A stretch of 64,000 nt of DNA from Celeribacter baekdonensis. Lineage in GTDB: Bacteria; Pseudomonadota; Alphaproteobacteria; Rhodobacterales; Rhodobacteraceae. The position numbers and the translations under genes were made by a program. The number at the start of each line of letters is the position of its first letter. The first letter of the stretch is position 1. Of this stretch, positions 41,903-51,018 are shown in pieces. The stretch is from NCBI RefSeq assembly GCF_900102315.1, contig NZ_FNBL01000001.1, positions 62,001 to 126,000 of the forward strand, given 5' to 3'. The notes under the pieces are model-generated. The model did no database searches and had not been told where the DNA came from. It saw nothing but the letters and a program-made list of their open reading frames with translations.

Positions 41903-43374
41903 TAGTCATACTGCTCCCGGTATTTGCGCACGATGTAGAGCGCGAAGATGTTAAGCGCGAGGGTGATCACGAACAACGTCATCCCCAAGGCAAAGGCCAC
42001 GAGGGCTTCGGGCGAGGAAAAATCAGCATCCCCCGTAAGCTGTGACACGATTTTTGCGGTCACGGTGGTCATCGCTTCAAACGGGTTGACGGACAGGCGC
42101 GCGGCGGCCCCTGCCCCAAGCACCACGATCATGGTCTCCCCGATGGCACGCGAGGCGGCCAAAAGGATCGCGCCGACGATGCCCGGCAAAGCGGCCGGCA
42201 GGATCACCTGTTTCACCGTTTCGGATTTGGTCGCACCAAGGCCCAGGGAGCCATCGCGCATCGCCTGAGGCACGGCGTTGATGATGTCATCAGACAGCGA
42301 GGAGACGAAGGGGATCAACATCACCCCCATCACCAGACCTGCGGTCATCACGGCGGTGCCGCCCTTCATCCAACCAACGCCAAGCGCGCCACCGTCACCG
42401 AACAGATCGACCAAAAGCGGCCCGACCGTCAGCAAAGCGAAGAGACCGTAAACGATGGTCGGGATACCGGCGAGCACTTCGAGCAACGGTTTGGCAATCG
42501 CGCGCACTTTCGGCCCGGCATATTCAGACAGGTACACCGCGGCGAAAAGCCCGATCGGAACCGCCACCGCCAGCGCGATGAAGGAAATGTAGAACGTGCC
42601 CCAAAACAGCGGGATAATGCCAAGCTCGGAACCGCCGCCAAAGGAGGGCGACCATGTGGTGCCGAAAAAGAAATCCTTGGCCGGATAGAGTTTGAAAAAC
42701 TCGATGGTATTGGAAAACAGCGACAGCACGATGCCAAGCGTGGTGAGAATGGCGATGGAGGCCGCGCCGATCAACAGCACCAGAATCACTCTTTCGACCG
42801 AATTGCGCGAACGTTGCTCTTTGTTGGTGCGCAGATAGGACAGCACAAAGCCCAGCACAGCCGCGCCCAGGGCCAGCACAGTCATCAACCAGAGACCGCC
42901 ATTGGACAGGGTGCGATATTTCTGTGCGGCTTGCAAAACATAGGGTTCCACATTCGACCCAAGCGCCACGCCGACCGCGCCCAGACGCGCACGCACATCG
43001 GTGAACTCGGAGCGAATATCGCGGGCTTGCTCATGGGTCATCGCCCCTTCGGCGACCGCCACATCAAGCCCCTCGGCCACCCGGCGCACATCCGACATCA
43101 CAAGATTCAAAGAGCCTGCGTCCGTATAGGCGCGCTCAGGGATCAAGGAGGTCACTTGGCTTTGAATAACCATCGGTTGCGCGATCAACCAGATCACCAT
43201 GACGGCAAAGCCGGGGATCAAAGTCGCGAACAACACGTTGGCACCATAATAATTGGGCAAAGAATGCAACTGACGGATATCGCCATGTGCATCTTTGAGC
43301 GCACGCATGCGCCCCAGTACAAATCCGATAAGGCCAAGGGCCAGAACCAGAACGAAAAGCCACAGAATGGGCAT
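41902..43374 (-). CDS. pstC: Phosphate ABC transporter permease PstC
   Basis: About 490 residues from the preferred ATG at 43374, where the hydrophobic MPILWLFVLVLALGLIGFVLG begins; a longer in-frame start adds a basic, unlikely leader. Like PstA it has an N-terminal extension with extra periplasmic sequence (about 80-170) before the core six-helix permease. The coupling loop is visible as SLGLGATKSETVKQVILPAALPGIVGA. It pairs with PstA to form the phosphate channel. Confidence 0.93.
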   Translation of the reverse strand: MPILWLFVLVLALGLIGFVLGRMRALKDAHGDIRQLHSLPNYYGANVLFATLIPGFAVMVIWLIAQPMVIQSQVTSLIPERAYTDAGSLNLVMSDVRRVAEGLDVAVAEGAMTHEQARDIRSEFTDVRARLGAVGVALGSNVEPYVLQAAQKYRTLSNGGLWLMTVLALGAAVLGFVLSYLRTNKEQRSRNSVERVILVLLIGAASIAILTTLGIVLSLFSNTIEFFKLYPAKDFFFGTTWSPSFGGGSELGIIPLFWGTFYISFIALAVAVPIGLFAAVYLSEYAGPKVRAIAKPLLEVLAGIPTIVYGLFALLTVGPLLVDLFGDGGALGVGWMKGGTAVMTAGLVMGVMLIPFVSSLSDDIINAVPQAMRDGSLGLGATKSETVKQVILPAALPGIVGAILLAASRAIGETMIVVLGAGAAARLSVNPFEAMTTVTAKIVSQLTGDADFSSPEALVAFALGMTLFVITLALNIFALYIVRKYREQYD

Positions 43375-43451
43375 AAGGCGCTTCCTTGCAGATTTTGCAG
43401 AACAGGTCAGAGCGGGCAAACGGACGGAATGGAACGCCCGTTCGGATGAAA

Positions 43452-43478
43452 AGCGGCGCGAGGGGTCCCCGCGCCGCT
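43452..43478 (-). terminator. Hairpin between pstS and pstC
   Basis: AGCGGCGC / GCGCCGCT with a further GGGG/CCCC extension past one bulge makes a very stable stem 27 bp after the pstS stop. It probably attenuates read-through or protects the pstS mRNA, giving more PstS than membrane components. Confidence 0.75.
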
Positions 43479-43504
43479 CCAATGTCAGATCAGAGCCACA
43501 AGGC

Positions 43505-44527
43505 TTAGTTCATGGTTGCTTCGTCGGACACAGCCGCTTGAACCGCAGCCAATTCCGGGTCAGACACGAGACCGTATTCGGCGAGCGGGCCAGACGGGCC
43601 AGCCATATCGTCGGAGACGAAGAACTCAGCATATTCTTTCACGCCCGGGATCACGCCGATGTGGGCTTTCTTCACGTAGAAGTACAGCGGGCGGGACACA
43701 GGGTATTCACCGGTCGCGATGGATTCGGTGGACGGAACCACACCGGACATGGTCGCAACTTTGAGTTTGTCGGTGTTGTTTTCGTAGAATGCGAGGCCGA
43801 ACACGCCGATGCCATTGGTGTTGGCGTCGATACGAGCGAGCGTTTCGGTGTAGTCACCGTCGATGTCGGTGGACACGCCATCGGTGCGCACTTTGAGGCA
43901 CTCATCGCCTGCGTCCATGCCAGCAGCTTCGAGCAAAGCGGCGGCACCAGTGGCTTCACAACCCTCGGCAAGAACTTTCTCTTCGAACACTTCACGGGTG
44001 CCGTGTTTGGTGCCCGGGATGAAGGTTGCAATTTCAATGGCCGGGAGATCGGCGTTGAATTCGTTCCACATTTTGTAAGGGTTGTCGACCAGAGCACCGT
44101 CAACGACCACTTTCGGAGCCAAAGCGTTGAACCAATCAGACTGGGTGAAGGCGGTGAAGGCCGGGCCGTTCAACTGGGAAGCGAACACGATGCCATCATA
44201 ACCGATGCGGACTTCCATGATGTCGGTCACGCCAGCTTCAGCACAGGCAACAATTTCTTTTTCGCGGATTTTGCGCGATGCGTTGGCAATGTCGATGGTG
44301 TTTTCGCCAACGCCTTCACAGAAGCGCTTGAGGCCAGCGGAAGAACCGCCGGATTCAATGACCGGGGTCGGGAAATCAAAGTTCTCGCCGAAAGCTTCAG
44401 CTACGATCGAGGCGTAGGGAAGAACGGTGGAGGAACCGGCGACTTGCACCTGGTCACGAGCGGTGGCGGCAGTGGCCGAAACGGCTGCGATTGCGATCGC
44501 AGAGGCGGTCAGTTTCACAAAGGACAT
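43505..44527 (-). CDS. pstS: Phosphate-binding periplasmic protein PstS
   Basis: A 340-aa high-affinity phosphate-binding protein of the alphaproteobacterial/cyanobacterial type. Seen: a signal peptide (FVKLTASAIAIAAVSATAATA), the phosphate-loop VAGSSTVLPYASIVAEAF, ESGGSSAGLKRFC and ANASRKI, with several cysteines forming probable disulfides. Of the tandem ATG codons, 44527 has the better distance from GGAG; 44530 is possible. A Pho-box array lies about 95 bp upstream. Confidence 0.94.
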   Translation of the reverse strand: MSFVKLTASAIAIAAVSATAATARDQVQVAGSSTVLPYASIVAEAFGENFDFPTPVIESGGSSAGLKRFCEGVGENTIDIANASRKIREKEIVACAEAGVTDIMEVRIGYDGIVFASQLNGPAFTAFTQSDWFNALAPKVVVDGALVDNPYKMWNEFNADLPAIEIATFIPGTKHGTREVFEEKVLAEGCEATGAAALLEAAGMDAGDECLKVRTDGVSTDIDGDYTETLARIDANTNGIGVFGLAFYENNTDKLKVATMSGVVPSTESIATGEYPVSRPLYFYVKKAHIGVIPGVKEYAEFFVSDDMAGPSGPLAEYGLVSDPELAAVQAAVSDEATMN

Positions 44528-44608
44528 CATTTGCTCCTGAATTTGCTTTATGTCCGAGAGCAACATTGCTCCCTCAACGGGGGGTTTAGGGGGGTCTCGC
44601 AATGGTTT

Positions 44609-44638
44609 TGTGAAACTAATGTAACAATTTCATGACAG
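44609..44638 (-). promoter_or_regulatory. Pho box array upstream of pstS
   Basis: On the minus strand, CTGTCAT (44632-44638), four bases, TTGTTAC (44621-44627) and a weaker GTTTCAC (44610-44616) follow each other with the 11-bp period of PhoB sites. The first repeat is a perfect match to the CTGTCAT consensus. Confidence 0.85.
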
Positions 44639-44771
44639 ATGGCGGGAAATTCCTAGACATCTTGGCAATTAGCCTAGGTAAAACCGCCAAAACACCGCCA
44701 ATGTGACAGTGCGTTAGGGATTGTGACAGCCTGTTAACCCCTGATTTTCGGGAAAAATCCAAAGATTTGGC

Positions 44772-45839
44772 TTATTGATAGGGCAAAATGACCGAAAAAC
44801 AGCTGCCGCGCCCAGTGTGGCTTTCGATCCTCAGCCGCCCGCGGTGGCGGTTCAGAATATGTTTTACAATCGCCAGACCCAACCCGGTCCCACCCATTTC
44901 ACGCGAGCGATGCGAATCTACCCGGTAGAACCGTTCGGTCAGGCGCGGGATATGTTGCGAGGCGATGCCATCGCCTTGGTCCGACACATCCACCCGCACC
45001 GCTTGCGAACGCATCGTCGGTTCGACCGCATGTGAGGTCAGACAGATGTGCACCTCTTTGCCCGCGCCGCCATATTTGATCGCGTTCTCGATCAGGTTGG
45101 TGAACACTTGCGTCAATTGGTCGAAATCTCCGGGCACCTCTTCGACCCCCTGCGTACCCTCAAGCGTCAAGGTCACATCGCGTGCCTGCGCCACAGGGTG
45201 CAAGGTCAGGGCCACAGAGCGCAGCAGCGCCGAAATGTCCACCCGATCCGTCGGACGCACACGGCGTTCGGCCTCAACCCGGCTCAGGGACAACAGATCG
45301 CCGACGATCCGGTTCATCCGCTTGGCCTCGCGGTCCATGATCTCCAAAAACCGGGTGCGCGCGGCGGTGTCATCGGCGGCCGGGCCCAGCAGGGTTTCGA
45401 TAAACCCGAGCACCGCTGTCAACGGCGTGCGCAGCTCATGGCTGACATTGGCCACAAAATCGCGGCGCATGTGTCCGGCCTCCTGGACCTCGGTCTTGTC
45501 CTCAAAGGCGACCGTCACACAGGCAAAATCGCCGACAATCACCGGGCGCACAAACACGTCATAGACCAAATCGCGCTGACTTTCGGTCACGCGGTACACC
45601 GCCTCGGCGGGTTCTGAGAGGCGCAACACGTTTTCAATCGCGTCCAACAACATGGGTTGGCGCAGCACCGTGATGTAATGTCGCCCGACCATGGCGTCGG
45701 AAAACAAGGTGGCGGCGAGGGTATTGGCGGCCAAAACCCGTTCGTCGCGCCCGATCACCACCACAGGCAGGGGCATCGCGCGTGCCATTTCGGTCACCAC
45801 GTCCTCGCCAAAGGCCATTTCTTTTGTCACGCTGCGCAT
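44772..45839 (-). CDS. phoR: Phosphate regulon sensor kinase PhoR
   Basis: A 355-aa histidine kinase that phosphorylates PhoB under phosphate limitation. Seen: a PAS-like domain (about 18-115), HisKA with phospho-His134 in FVANVSHELRTPL, N box NLIENAIKYGG, G1 DQGDGI and G2 GGTGLGLAIVKH. No hydrophobic membrane segment is present at the N-terminus, unlike enterobacterial PhoR, so this form appears cytosolic or only peripherally attached through PstSCAB/PhoU. It lies upstream of pstS rather than next to phoB, with its own Pho-box-like repeat. Confidence 0.92.
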   Translation of the reverse strand: MRSVTKEMAFGEDVVTEMARAMPLPVVVIGRDERVLAANTLAATLFSDAMVGRHYITVLRQPMLLDAIENVLRLSEPAEAVYRVTESQRDLVYDVFVRPVIVGDFACVTVAFEDKTEVQEAGHMRRDFVANVSHELRTPLTAVLGFIETLLGPAADDTAARTRFLEIMDREAKRMNRIVGDLLSLSRVEAERRVRPTDRVDISALLRSVALTLHPVAQARDVTLTLEGTQGVEEVPGDFDQLTQVFTNLIENAIKYGGAGKEVHICLTSHAVEPTMRSQAVRVDVSDQGDGIASQHIPRLTERFYRVDSHRSREMGGTGLGLAIVKHILNRHRGRLRIESHTGRGSCFSVILPYQ

Positions 45840-45879
45840 GGGATCACTTTCATTGTCTGCGTGGGCCTACCCACATCAT

Positions 45880-45897
45880 GTAACCTGTCTGTGACAA
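45880..45897 (-). promoter_or_regulatory. Pho-box-like repeat upstream of phoR
   Basis: Minus strand TTGTCAC - 4 bases - AGGTTAC, with the same 11-bp period and partly the same second half-site as the pstS box, 41 bp before the phoR ATG. It suggests PhoB autoregulation of phoR. Confidence 0.6.
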
Positions 45898-46053
45898 CGG
45901 GGGCTGTCAAACGGGTGCGTGCTCAAATTCCGTCTCTCAAATTCCCATTTTGCGAATTATTTCGGTTTTGATAAAAAGATTGTTGCAATTTCGATACTTT
46001 ACCCGTTTGCTCGAAGAGGACATGAGAGCGTAAACATACAGGACCCCTGCCAT

Positions 46054-46476
46054 ATGGGTACCGTTCGACAGAACATATTTGGCGACATCATCGCTCTGAA
46101 CCGGGACACACACCTGAGATCTTCAGGCATGATCTTGATGGTGGGCGAGCCACAGCTGATGCAAACCCTCAAAAAGCATTTCCCTGAACGGTCCGGCGTG
46201 TTCTTTATCGAATTTGCGGATCTGTCTCGTGAAATCTTAACTGCGATCAGCCCGGACAGCGTTGTGGCCCCGGCCATTTCGGCGCATTTTGATTGTCTGG
46301 AATTGGCGGCGTTTCTCAGTTCCGCTGATTACAAAGGCCTGTTTCGCGTCATTGCCAAAGACCTGCCAAGGCCAGAGATTGTGCGCACCGAAGTGCGGCA
46401 ACATTACCCGCATTTGGATTTTGACATCATCATCCCGGCGCGCCCCGTGCCGCGTAATGCCAAGGTTATGCACTAA
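46054..46476 (+). CDS. Conserved hypothetical protein (140 aa)
   Basis: A 140-aa soluble protein without signal peptide, starting at MGTVRQNIFGDIIALNRD. The early part has a hydrophobic strand (SSGMILMVGEPQLMQTLKKHFP), the middle an alpha/beta pattern, the end HYPHLDFDIIIPARPVP. I do not recognise the family. The longer in-frame extension to 45919 runs into the phoR promoter region and is unlikely. Its stop lies within a 19-bp tandem duplication. It is divergent from phoR. Confidence 0.6.
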   Translation: MGTVRQNIFGDIIALNRDTHLRSSGMILMVGEPQLMQTLKKHFPERSGVFFIEFADLSREILTAISPDSVVAPAISAHFDCLELAAFLSSADYKGLFRVIAKDLPRPEIVRTEVRQHYPHLDFDIIIPARPVPRNAKVMH

Positions 46477-46509
46477 TAATAAGGTGATGCACTAACAGGG
46501 TGATGCATC
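46462..46509. repeat. 19-bp tandem repeat at the end of the hypothetical gene
   Basis: AAGGTTATGCACTAATAAT (46462-46480) is followed by AAGGTGATGCACTAACAGG (46481-46499) and a partial third unit GTGATGCATC. The first unit carries the stop codon of the upstream gene. Confidence 0.75.
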
Positions 46510-46567
46510 ACATGGCCCTGTGAAAGGGCAAAAATCCAAGCCGCCCAGACGAAGCTGGCTCACGAGT

Positions 46568-47098
46568 TCAGCCAATCGCGACCAATCCGTCCCGAAACCG
46601 GCGGGCATTTTGTTGATAATGCAGCGCAGAGGCGCGCAGACCGGCGATCTGTGCCTCTGTCAGCATCCGCACAACCTTGCCCGGCGCACCCATGACCAGC
46701 GATCCATCCGGAATTTCTTTGCCCTCGGTGATCAAGGCCCCTGCCCCGATCAAACAGTTTTTGCCAATCCGAGCCCCGTTCAACACCGTCGCCCCCATGC
46801 CGATCAGGGAATTTTCGCCGATCACACAGCCATGCAACATCGCCTTATGGCCGATGGTACAGCCCGCGCCGATGACCAGTGGATAGCCCATGTCGGTGTG
46901 CAACACGCAATTTTCCTGAATGTTGCTGCCCGCACCGACCTCAATCGCCTCATTGTCGCCGCGCAACGTGGCGCCGAACCAAATATTGGCGCCTTCTCCC
47001 AAAATCACTTTACCGATGACATTGGCGTCGGGCGCGACCCAGTAGTCGCCATTTTCCGGCAACACCGGTGCGTGATCCTCAAGCGTATAGAGTGTCAT
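46568..47098 (-). CDS. Gamma-carbonic anhydrase-like hexapeptide-repeat protein
   Basis: A 176-aa left-handed beta-helix protein of the YrdA/PaaY/gamma-carbonic anhydrase group. Seen: hexapeptide repeats from about residue 25 ([43 protein letters not shown]), metal-ligand histidines in VLHTD and GHKAMLHGC, and the C-terminal helix [16 protein letters not shown]. The fold trimerises with zinc or iron between subunits; activity as a carbonic anhydrase is not certain. It overlaps gmk by four bases. Confidence 0.87.
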   Translation of the reverse strand: MTLYTLEDHAPVLPENGDYWVAPDANVIGKVILGEGANIWFGATLRGDNEAIEVGAGSNIQENCVLHTDMGYPLVIGAGCTIGHKAMLHGCVIGENSLIGMGATVLNGARIGKNCLIGAGALITEGKEIPDGSLVMGAPGKVVRMLTEAQIAGLRASALHYQQNARRFRDGLVAIG

Positions 47099-47742
47099 CC
47101 TTCGACCTCCTGAAATTCGGACTGAAGCTGACGGACAAAATTCATCAGCCCCGGTTGTTGCGCCCGACGTAACCGTTCGGCGGTGATGATGGTTTTGAGC
47201 CGCTCAAACGAGGTCGCCAGATCGTCATTGACCAAAACATAATCGTAACCATCCCAATGGCTGATCTCATCCCAACTCTTTTCCATCCGTTTGGCAATCA
47301 CCTCATCGCTGTCCTGGCCTCGGGTTTCGAGGCGGCGGCGCAATTCGCGGATGGAGGGCGGCAGCACGAAGATCGACAGCACATGATCGCGCAAAACGGA
47401 ATTGGCGATCTGTTGCGCGCCTTGCCAATCGACATCAAACAACACATCGCGGCCCGTCTCAATCGCGGTGCGTACGGGGGCGGACGGAGAACCATAGAAA
47501 TTGCCGAACACATGGGCGTGTTCCAACATCTCGCCCTCGTTGACCATGTCTTTGAACGTGGCCTCATTGACGAAATGGTAATCGACCCCGTCCACCTCAC
47601 CCGGACGCGGCGCACGCGTTGTGGCGGAGATGGAAAATCGCAACGAGTTGTCCCACTCCATCAAGGCCCGCGCGAGCGTGGATTTCCCCGCCCCTGAGGG
47701 AGAGGATAAAATGATGAGAAGACCGCGCCGCTCCGCTTCCAT
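47095..47742 (-). CDS. gmk: Guanylate kinase
   Basis: A 215-aa enzyme that phosphorylates GMP to GDP. Seen: the P-loop [17 protein letters not shown] (about 12-28), [20 protein letters not shown] (about 39-58, GMP-binding), [14 protein letters not shown] (about 99-112) and the lid region [15 protein letters not shown]. The length is normal. It is the first gene of a two-gene unit with the gamma-carbonic-anhydrase-like gene. Confidence 0.95.
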   Translation of the reverse strand: MEAERRGLLIILSSPSGAGKSTLARALMEWDNSLRFSISATTRAPRPGEVDGVDYHFVNEATFKDMVNEGEMLEHAHVFGNFYGSPSAPVRTAIETGRDVLFDVDWQGAQQIANSVLRDHVLSIFVLPPSIRELRRRLETRGQDSDEVIAKRMEKSWDEISHWDGYDYVLVNDDLATSFERLKTIITAERLRRAQQPGLMNFVRQLQSEFQEVEG

Positions 47743-48316
47743 GAAATGCTCCTTTTGTCGTCGCTCTTCCTATATCCGGCTGAGGACGGCTTGGCTACTG
47801 CTTGGCGATTGTGACGCAATCATGTCGGAACGCGCCAAACTGAGTCTCAAATGCTGCATCTGCACGTCATAATCTTGCCCATATTCCCGATCTTTCGCCC
47901 CGTGATCCGTCAGTTTCAGCGATGAACTGTGGCAGGGTTACTGTTCTAAATTGGCGATACATACAATTTTACAGAAGTGATTGGCGCGCGGATCGAACTC
48001 TGGACGTGCCAAAGTTATGCTTTGCAATGATTTGTTTTTGCGTATCTTTTTCCGTTTTGAGCGGTACGATCCATGGCCGGACGTTAAACTTTTGGTCACC
48101 ATCGCGTCAGGCATTTCTGCAGATGTTAACCATTGGTTAGCTTTTTACACCAAATCGGGCAAACTCGTGGCATATTCAGGTCACGCCAGCGGTGAGACAC
48201 AGCGGGCAATGAAATCAGGCGGGACGGTGCCAGCAGAGACCAAACGGCAAGGCAGCGCCCGCAGTCAACGTACAATCGGTGGCGTGATCAAAGCGCTCGT
48301 GAGAATAGGTGATGAG
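47743..48316. other. Intergenic region between divergent gmk and the PAS-domain gene
   Basis: About 570 bp with no convincing gene. The open frame upstream of 48317 continues in phase but is not family-like. It contains TAACCA-T-TGGTTA, a perfect palindrome at 48127-48139, and an associated TTAA-N7-TTAG (48126-48140) that resembles a weak CtrA-type site. Confidence 0.45.
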
Positions 48317-49066
48317 ATGAAAATCGAATATGTCAGCGGCTCCAATGTTGTGTCCCTTATGCCGCGCCGCAACGACATGCATTTCCCGGCCCTCAAAACG
48401 ATCGAAGCCTATTGGGACGGTTTGCGCAATGGCCGCCCCGTCCCGGCCCGTTCCGAAATTGATCCGCGCGGCATGCAATCGGCGCTCGAATATGCCTTTA
48501 TCCTGGAACGGATTGCTTTGGGCGTGGCGCGGTTTCGCTTGGCCGGGATGCATCTGACCGATCTGATGGGCATGGAAGTACGTGGGATGCCGTTGACGGC
48601 GATGTTCGTACCGGAAAGCCGGGCCAAGATTTCCGAGGCTTTGGAAGCCGTGTTTGAAACGCCGCAAATCACCGTCATCACGCTGAAAGCCGAACGCGGC
48701 ATTGGCCGCGGCGTGATGGATGCGCAGCTTTTGCTCTGCCCGCTCAAATCCGATCTGGGCGATGTGAACCGCGTCTTGGGCTGCCTCCAATCCAAAGGCG
48801 AGATTGGCCGTCAACCGCGCCGCTTTGAAGTGGTCGATGTGCAAAGCCGCCCGTTGCTCTCGGATAACCCGACGGAGCAAAGCTTTGCCACCACCCCGGC
48901 TGGCACCCCCGTGCCCGCTGGTTTTGCCGAGGCGAAAAAGGCCTATGACGATCATGCCGCAAAAGACGCGGGTAAAAACGAGGTCAAACCTCACGCCCCG
49001 ATGCCGCAGCGCCCGAAAGGCAAACCGGTTTTGCGCCTGATCAAGGCCGAAACGCACAAAACCTAA
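48317..49066 (+). CDS. PAS_5-family protein
   Basis: A 249-aa cytoplasmic protein of the alphaproteobacterial PAS_5 (PF07310) family. Seen: the core LKTIEAYWDGLRNGRPVPARSEIDPRGMQSALEYAFILERIALGVARFRLAGMHLTDLMGMEVRGMPLTAMF, and a basic/proline-rich C-terminal tail (about 195-249). The role is unknown; a signalling or localisation function is often suspected. The ATG at 48317 is chosen as the family starts there. It is convergent with the DAHP synthase gene across a bidirectional hairpin. Confidence 0.8.
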   Translation: MKIEYVSGSNVVSLMPRRNDMHFPALKTIEAYWDGLRNGRPVPARSEIDPRGMQSALEYAFILERIALGVARFRLAGMHLTDLMGMEVRGMPLTAMFVPESRAKISEALEAVFETPQITVITLKAERGIGRGVMDAQLLLCPLKSDLGDVNRVLGCLQSKGEIGRQPRRFEVVDVQSRPLLSDNPTEQSFATTPAGTPVPAGFAEAKKAYDDHAAKDAGKNEVKPHAPMPQRPKGKPVLRLIKAETHKT

Positions 49067-49178
49067 CGGAGGTTGTGGGCGTTTCGGGGTGAGCGCAATG
49101 AGCTTTCGTTAGGCGACGGGCTATGAGGCGATTGAAACCGGGTTTGTGTCTCATCGCGACTGAGCCCCGTCAGACATG

Positions 49179-49206
49179 CAAAAGCCGGACATGAAGCCCG
49201 GCTTTC
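49179..49206 (-). terminator. Intrinsic terminator of the DAHP synthase gene
   Basis: A stem AAAGCCGG / CCGGCTTT with a 9-nt loop; on the minus strand TTTTG follows. It may work for the convergent PAS gene as well. Confidence 0.7.
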
Positions 49207-49227
49207 AACATCTTGATCTCAAAAGAG

Positions 49228-50598
49228 TTACGCGGAAACCGCGATCTCTTCCGGCGTTTGGCTTTTTTGCAGTTCTTCGGCCACAAGGAACGCCAATTCC
49301 AGCGCTTGCGAGGCGTTCAGACGCGGGTCACAGGCGGTGTGGTAACGATCGGCGAGGTTCTCGTCGGTCACGGCGCGCAAACCGCCAGTGCATTCAGTTA
49401 CGTCCTTACCGGTCATCTCGAAATGCACACCACCGGGGATGGTGCCATGATCGCGGTGTACGGCAAAGAACTCCTGCACCTCGGCCAGAACCATTTCAAA
49501 CGGGCGGGTTTTATAACCGCTGTCCGATTTGATCGTGTTGCCATGCATCGGGTCACAGGACCAAACGACTTTGGCCCCCTCGGCCTTGACCGTCTCGATG
49601 AGACGCGGCAGATGGTCCGCGACTTTGCCCGCGCCAAACCGCGCGATCAGGGTCAAACGGCCCGCCTCATTTTCCGGGTTCAGTTTAGACATCAAGACCT
49701 TAAGGTCTTCGGCGGTGGTGCTTGGCCCGCATTTCAACCCGATCGGGTTTTGCACGCCACGGCAGAATTCCACATGTGCGCCGTCCGGCTGACGGGTGCG
49801 GTCGCCGATCCAGATCATGTGACCGGAGCCGGCAATCGTCGCCCCCGTGGTGCTGTCCACACGGGTCAGCGCCTCTTCATATTCCAACAAAAGCGCCTCA
49901 TGCGAGGTGTAGAAATCCACCGTATGCAGGTCGTGATTGTTCTCGGATGTGATCCCCGCCGCTTTCATGAAATCCAGGGAATCTTGGATGCGATTGGCCA
50001 TATCGCGGTATTTCTCGGCTTCGTCGGCCTCCGTGAAGCCCAGAGTCCAAGCATGCACCCGGTGAATATCGGCAAACCCGCCCTTGGAAAAGGCGCGCAG
50101 CAGGTTCAGAGAGGCGGCGGCTTGGGTGTAGGCCTGCAACATCCGGTTTGGATCGGGGATGCGTGCTTCTGGCGTGAAGTCAAAGCCGTTGATGATGTCA
50201 CCGCGGTAGCTCGGCAATTCGACGCCGTTGGCGGTTTCGGTCGCCGCCGAGCGCGGTTTGGCAAATTGCCCGGCCATGCGCCCGACCTTGATCACTGGCA
50301 CTTTTGCGCCAAAGGTCAGCACCATCGCCATTTGCAACATGACTTTGAACGTGTCGCGGATCTGGTCGCCGCCAAATTCGGCAAAGCTTTCGGCGCAATC
50401 GCCGCCTTGCAACAAAAACGCCTCGCCGCGAGAGGCTTTCGCCAGATCGCGTTTGAGTGTGCGTGCTTCCCCTGCAAAAACGAGCGGCGGATATTTGGCA
50501 AGCTGAGCCTCAACAGCAGTCAGCGCGGCCTCGTCCGTATAGTCGGGCATTTGCACACGCGGTTTGTTGCGCCATGCGGTTTTCACCCAATCCGTCAT
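49228..50598 (-). CDS. 3-Deoxy-7-phosphoheptulonate synthase, class II
   Basis: A 456-aa plant-type (class II) DAHP synthase that condenses phosphoenolpyruvate and erythrose 4-phosphate, the first step of the shikimate pathway. Seen: the N-terminal [35 protein letters not shown] with the metal-binding cysteine (about 80-91), [32 protein letters not shown] and [15 protein letters not shown] with metal and substrate ligands near the C-terminus. The ATG at 50598 gives the normal family N-terminus; the longer frame is discarded. Confidence 0.93.
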   Translation of the reverse strand: MTDWVKTAWRNKPRVQMPDYTDEAALTAVEAQLAKYPPLVFAGEARTLKRDLAKASRGEAFLLQGGDCAESFAEFGGDQIRDTFKVMLQMAMVLTFGAKVPVIKVGRMAGQFAKPRSAATETANGVELPSYRGDIINGFDFTPEARIPDPNRMLQAYTQAAASLNLLRAFSKGGFADIHRVHAWTLGFTEADEAEKYRDMANRIQDSLDFMKAAGITSENNHDLHTVDFYTSHEALLLEYEEALTRVDSTTGATIAGSGHMIWIGDRTRQPDGAHVEFCRGVQNPIGLKCGPSTTAEDLKVLMSKLNPENEAGRLTLIARFGAGKVADHLPRLIETVKAEGAKVVWSCDPMHGNTIKSDSGYKTRPFEMVLAEVQEFFAVHRDHGTIPGGVHFEMTGKDVTECTGGLRAVTDENLADRYHTACDPRLNASQALELAFLVAEELQKSQTPEEIAVSA

Positions 50599-51018
50599 CG
50601 TTTTTACTCCAGGTGGTGCCTGCGCGACTTGGCGCAGGGGCAATTTCATCCTCCAACGCGTGCGGGCCCTGTTAGCGCCCACAGCGTTTGAGCTTTATAA
50701 ACTTTCTGGCCTGTGGATGGAAACCAAAAACGACAGGATTTTATGCGTCATTCCGCGGCTGTTGGTCAAAAAACATGCAACGTAACCCCGCAGCCCGCAA
50801 CTTTTCGGGGGAAATCGGAGGAAACCTGGCCATGAGTCGTCCTATCTCCTGCCTTTTCCCCTAAAGTCTTGCCAAAAGCGGATGATTTTTTCGCGACATC
50901 ACATCTTTTTGGGCATTGGCCTGATTTCTGATCCTCAAACCCAACGGCATATCTTTCCAATTGGTAAAAGCCGTTCTAGTCTTCGCCCCAGACTACGAAA
51001 AAACAGGGAGTATACCAT
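50599..51018. other. Intergenic region between divergent aro and liv genes
   Basis: About 420 bp containing both promoters. No gene with recognisable features is seen. The liv side has a possible ribosome site AACAGGGAG before 51019. Confidence 0.4.

Noticed and set aside
45889-45910. Plus-strand CTGTGAC ... CTGTCAA as a Pho box for the 140-aa hypothetical gene
   Set aside because: The half-sites are 15 bp apart, not the 11 bp needed. The minus-strand reading toward phoR fits better.
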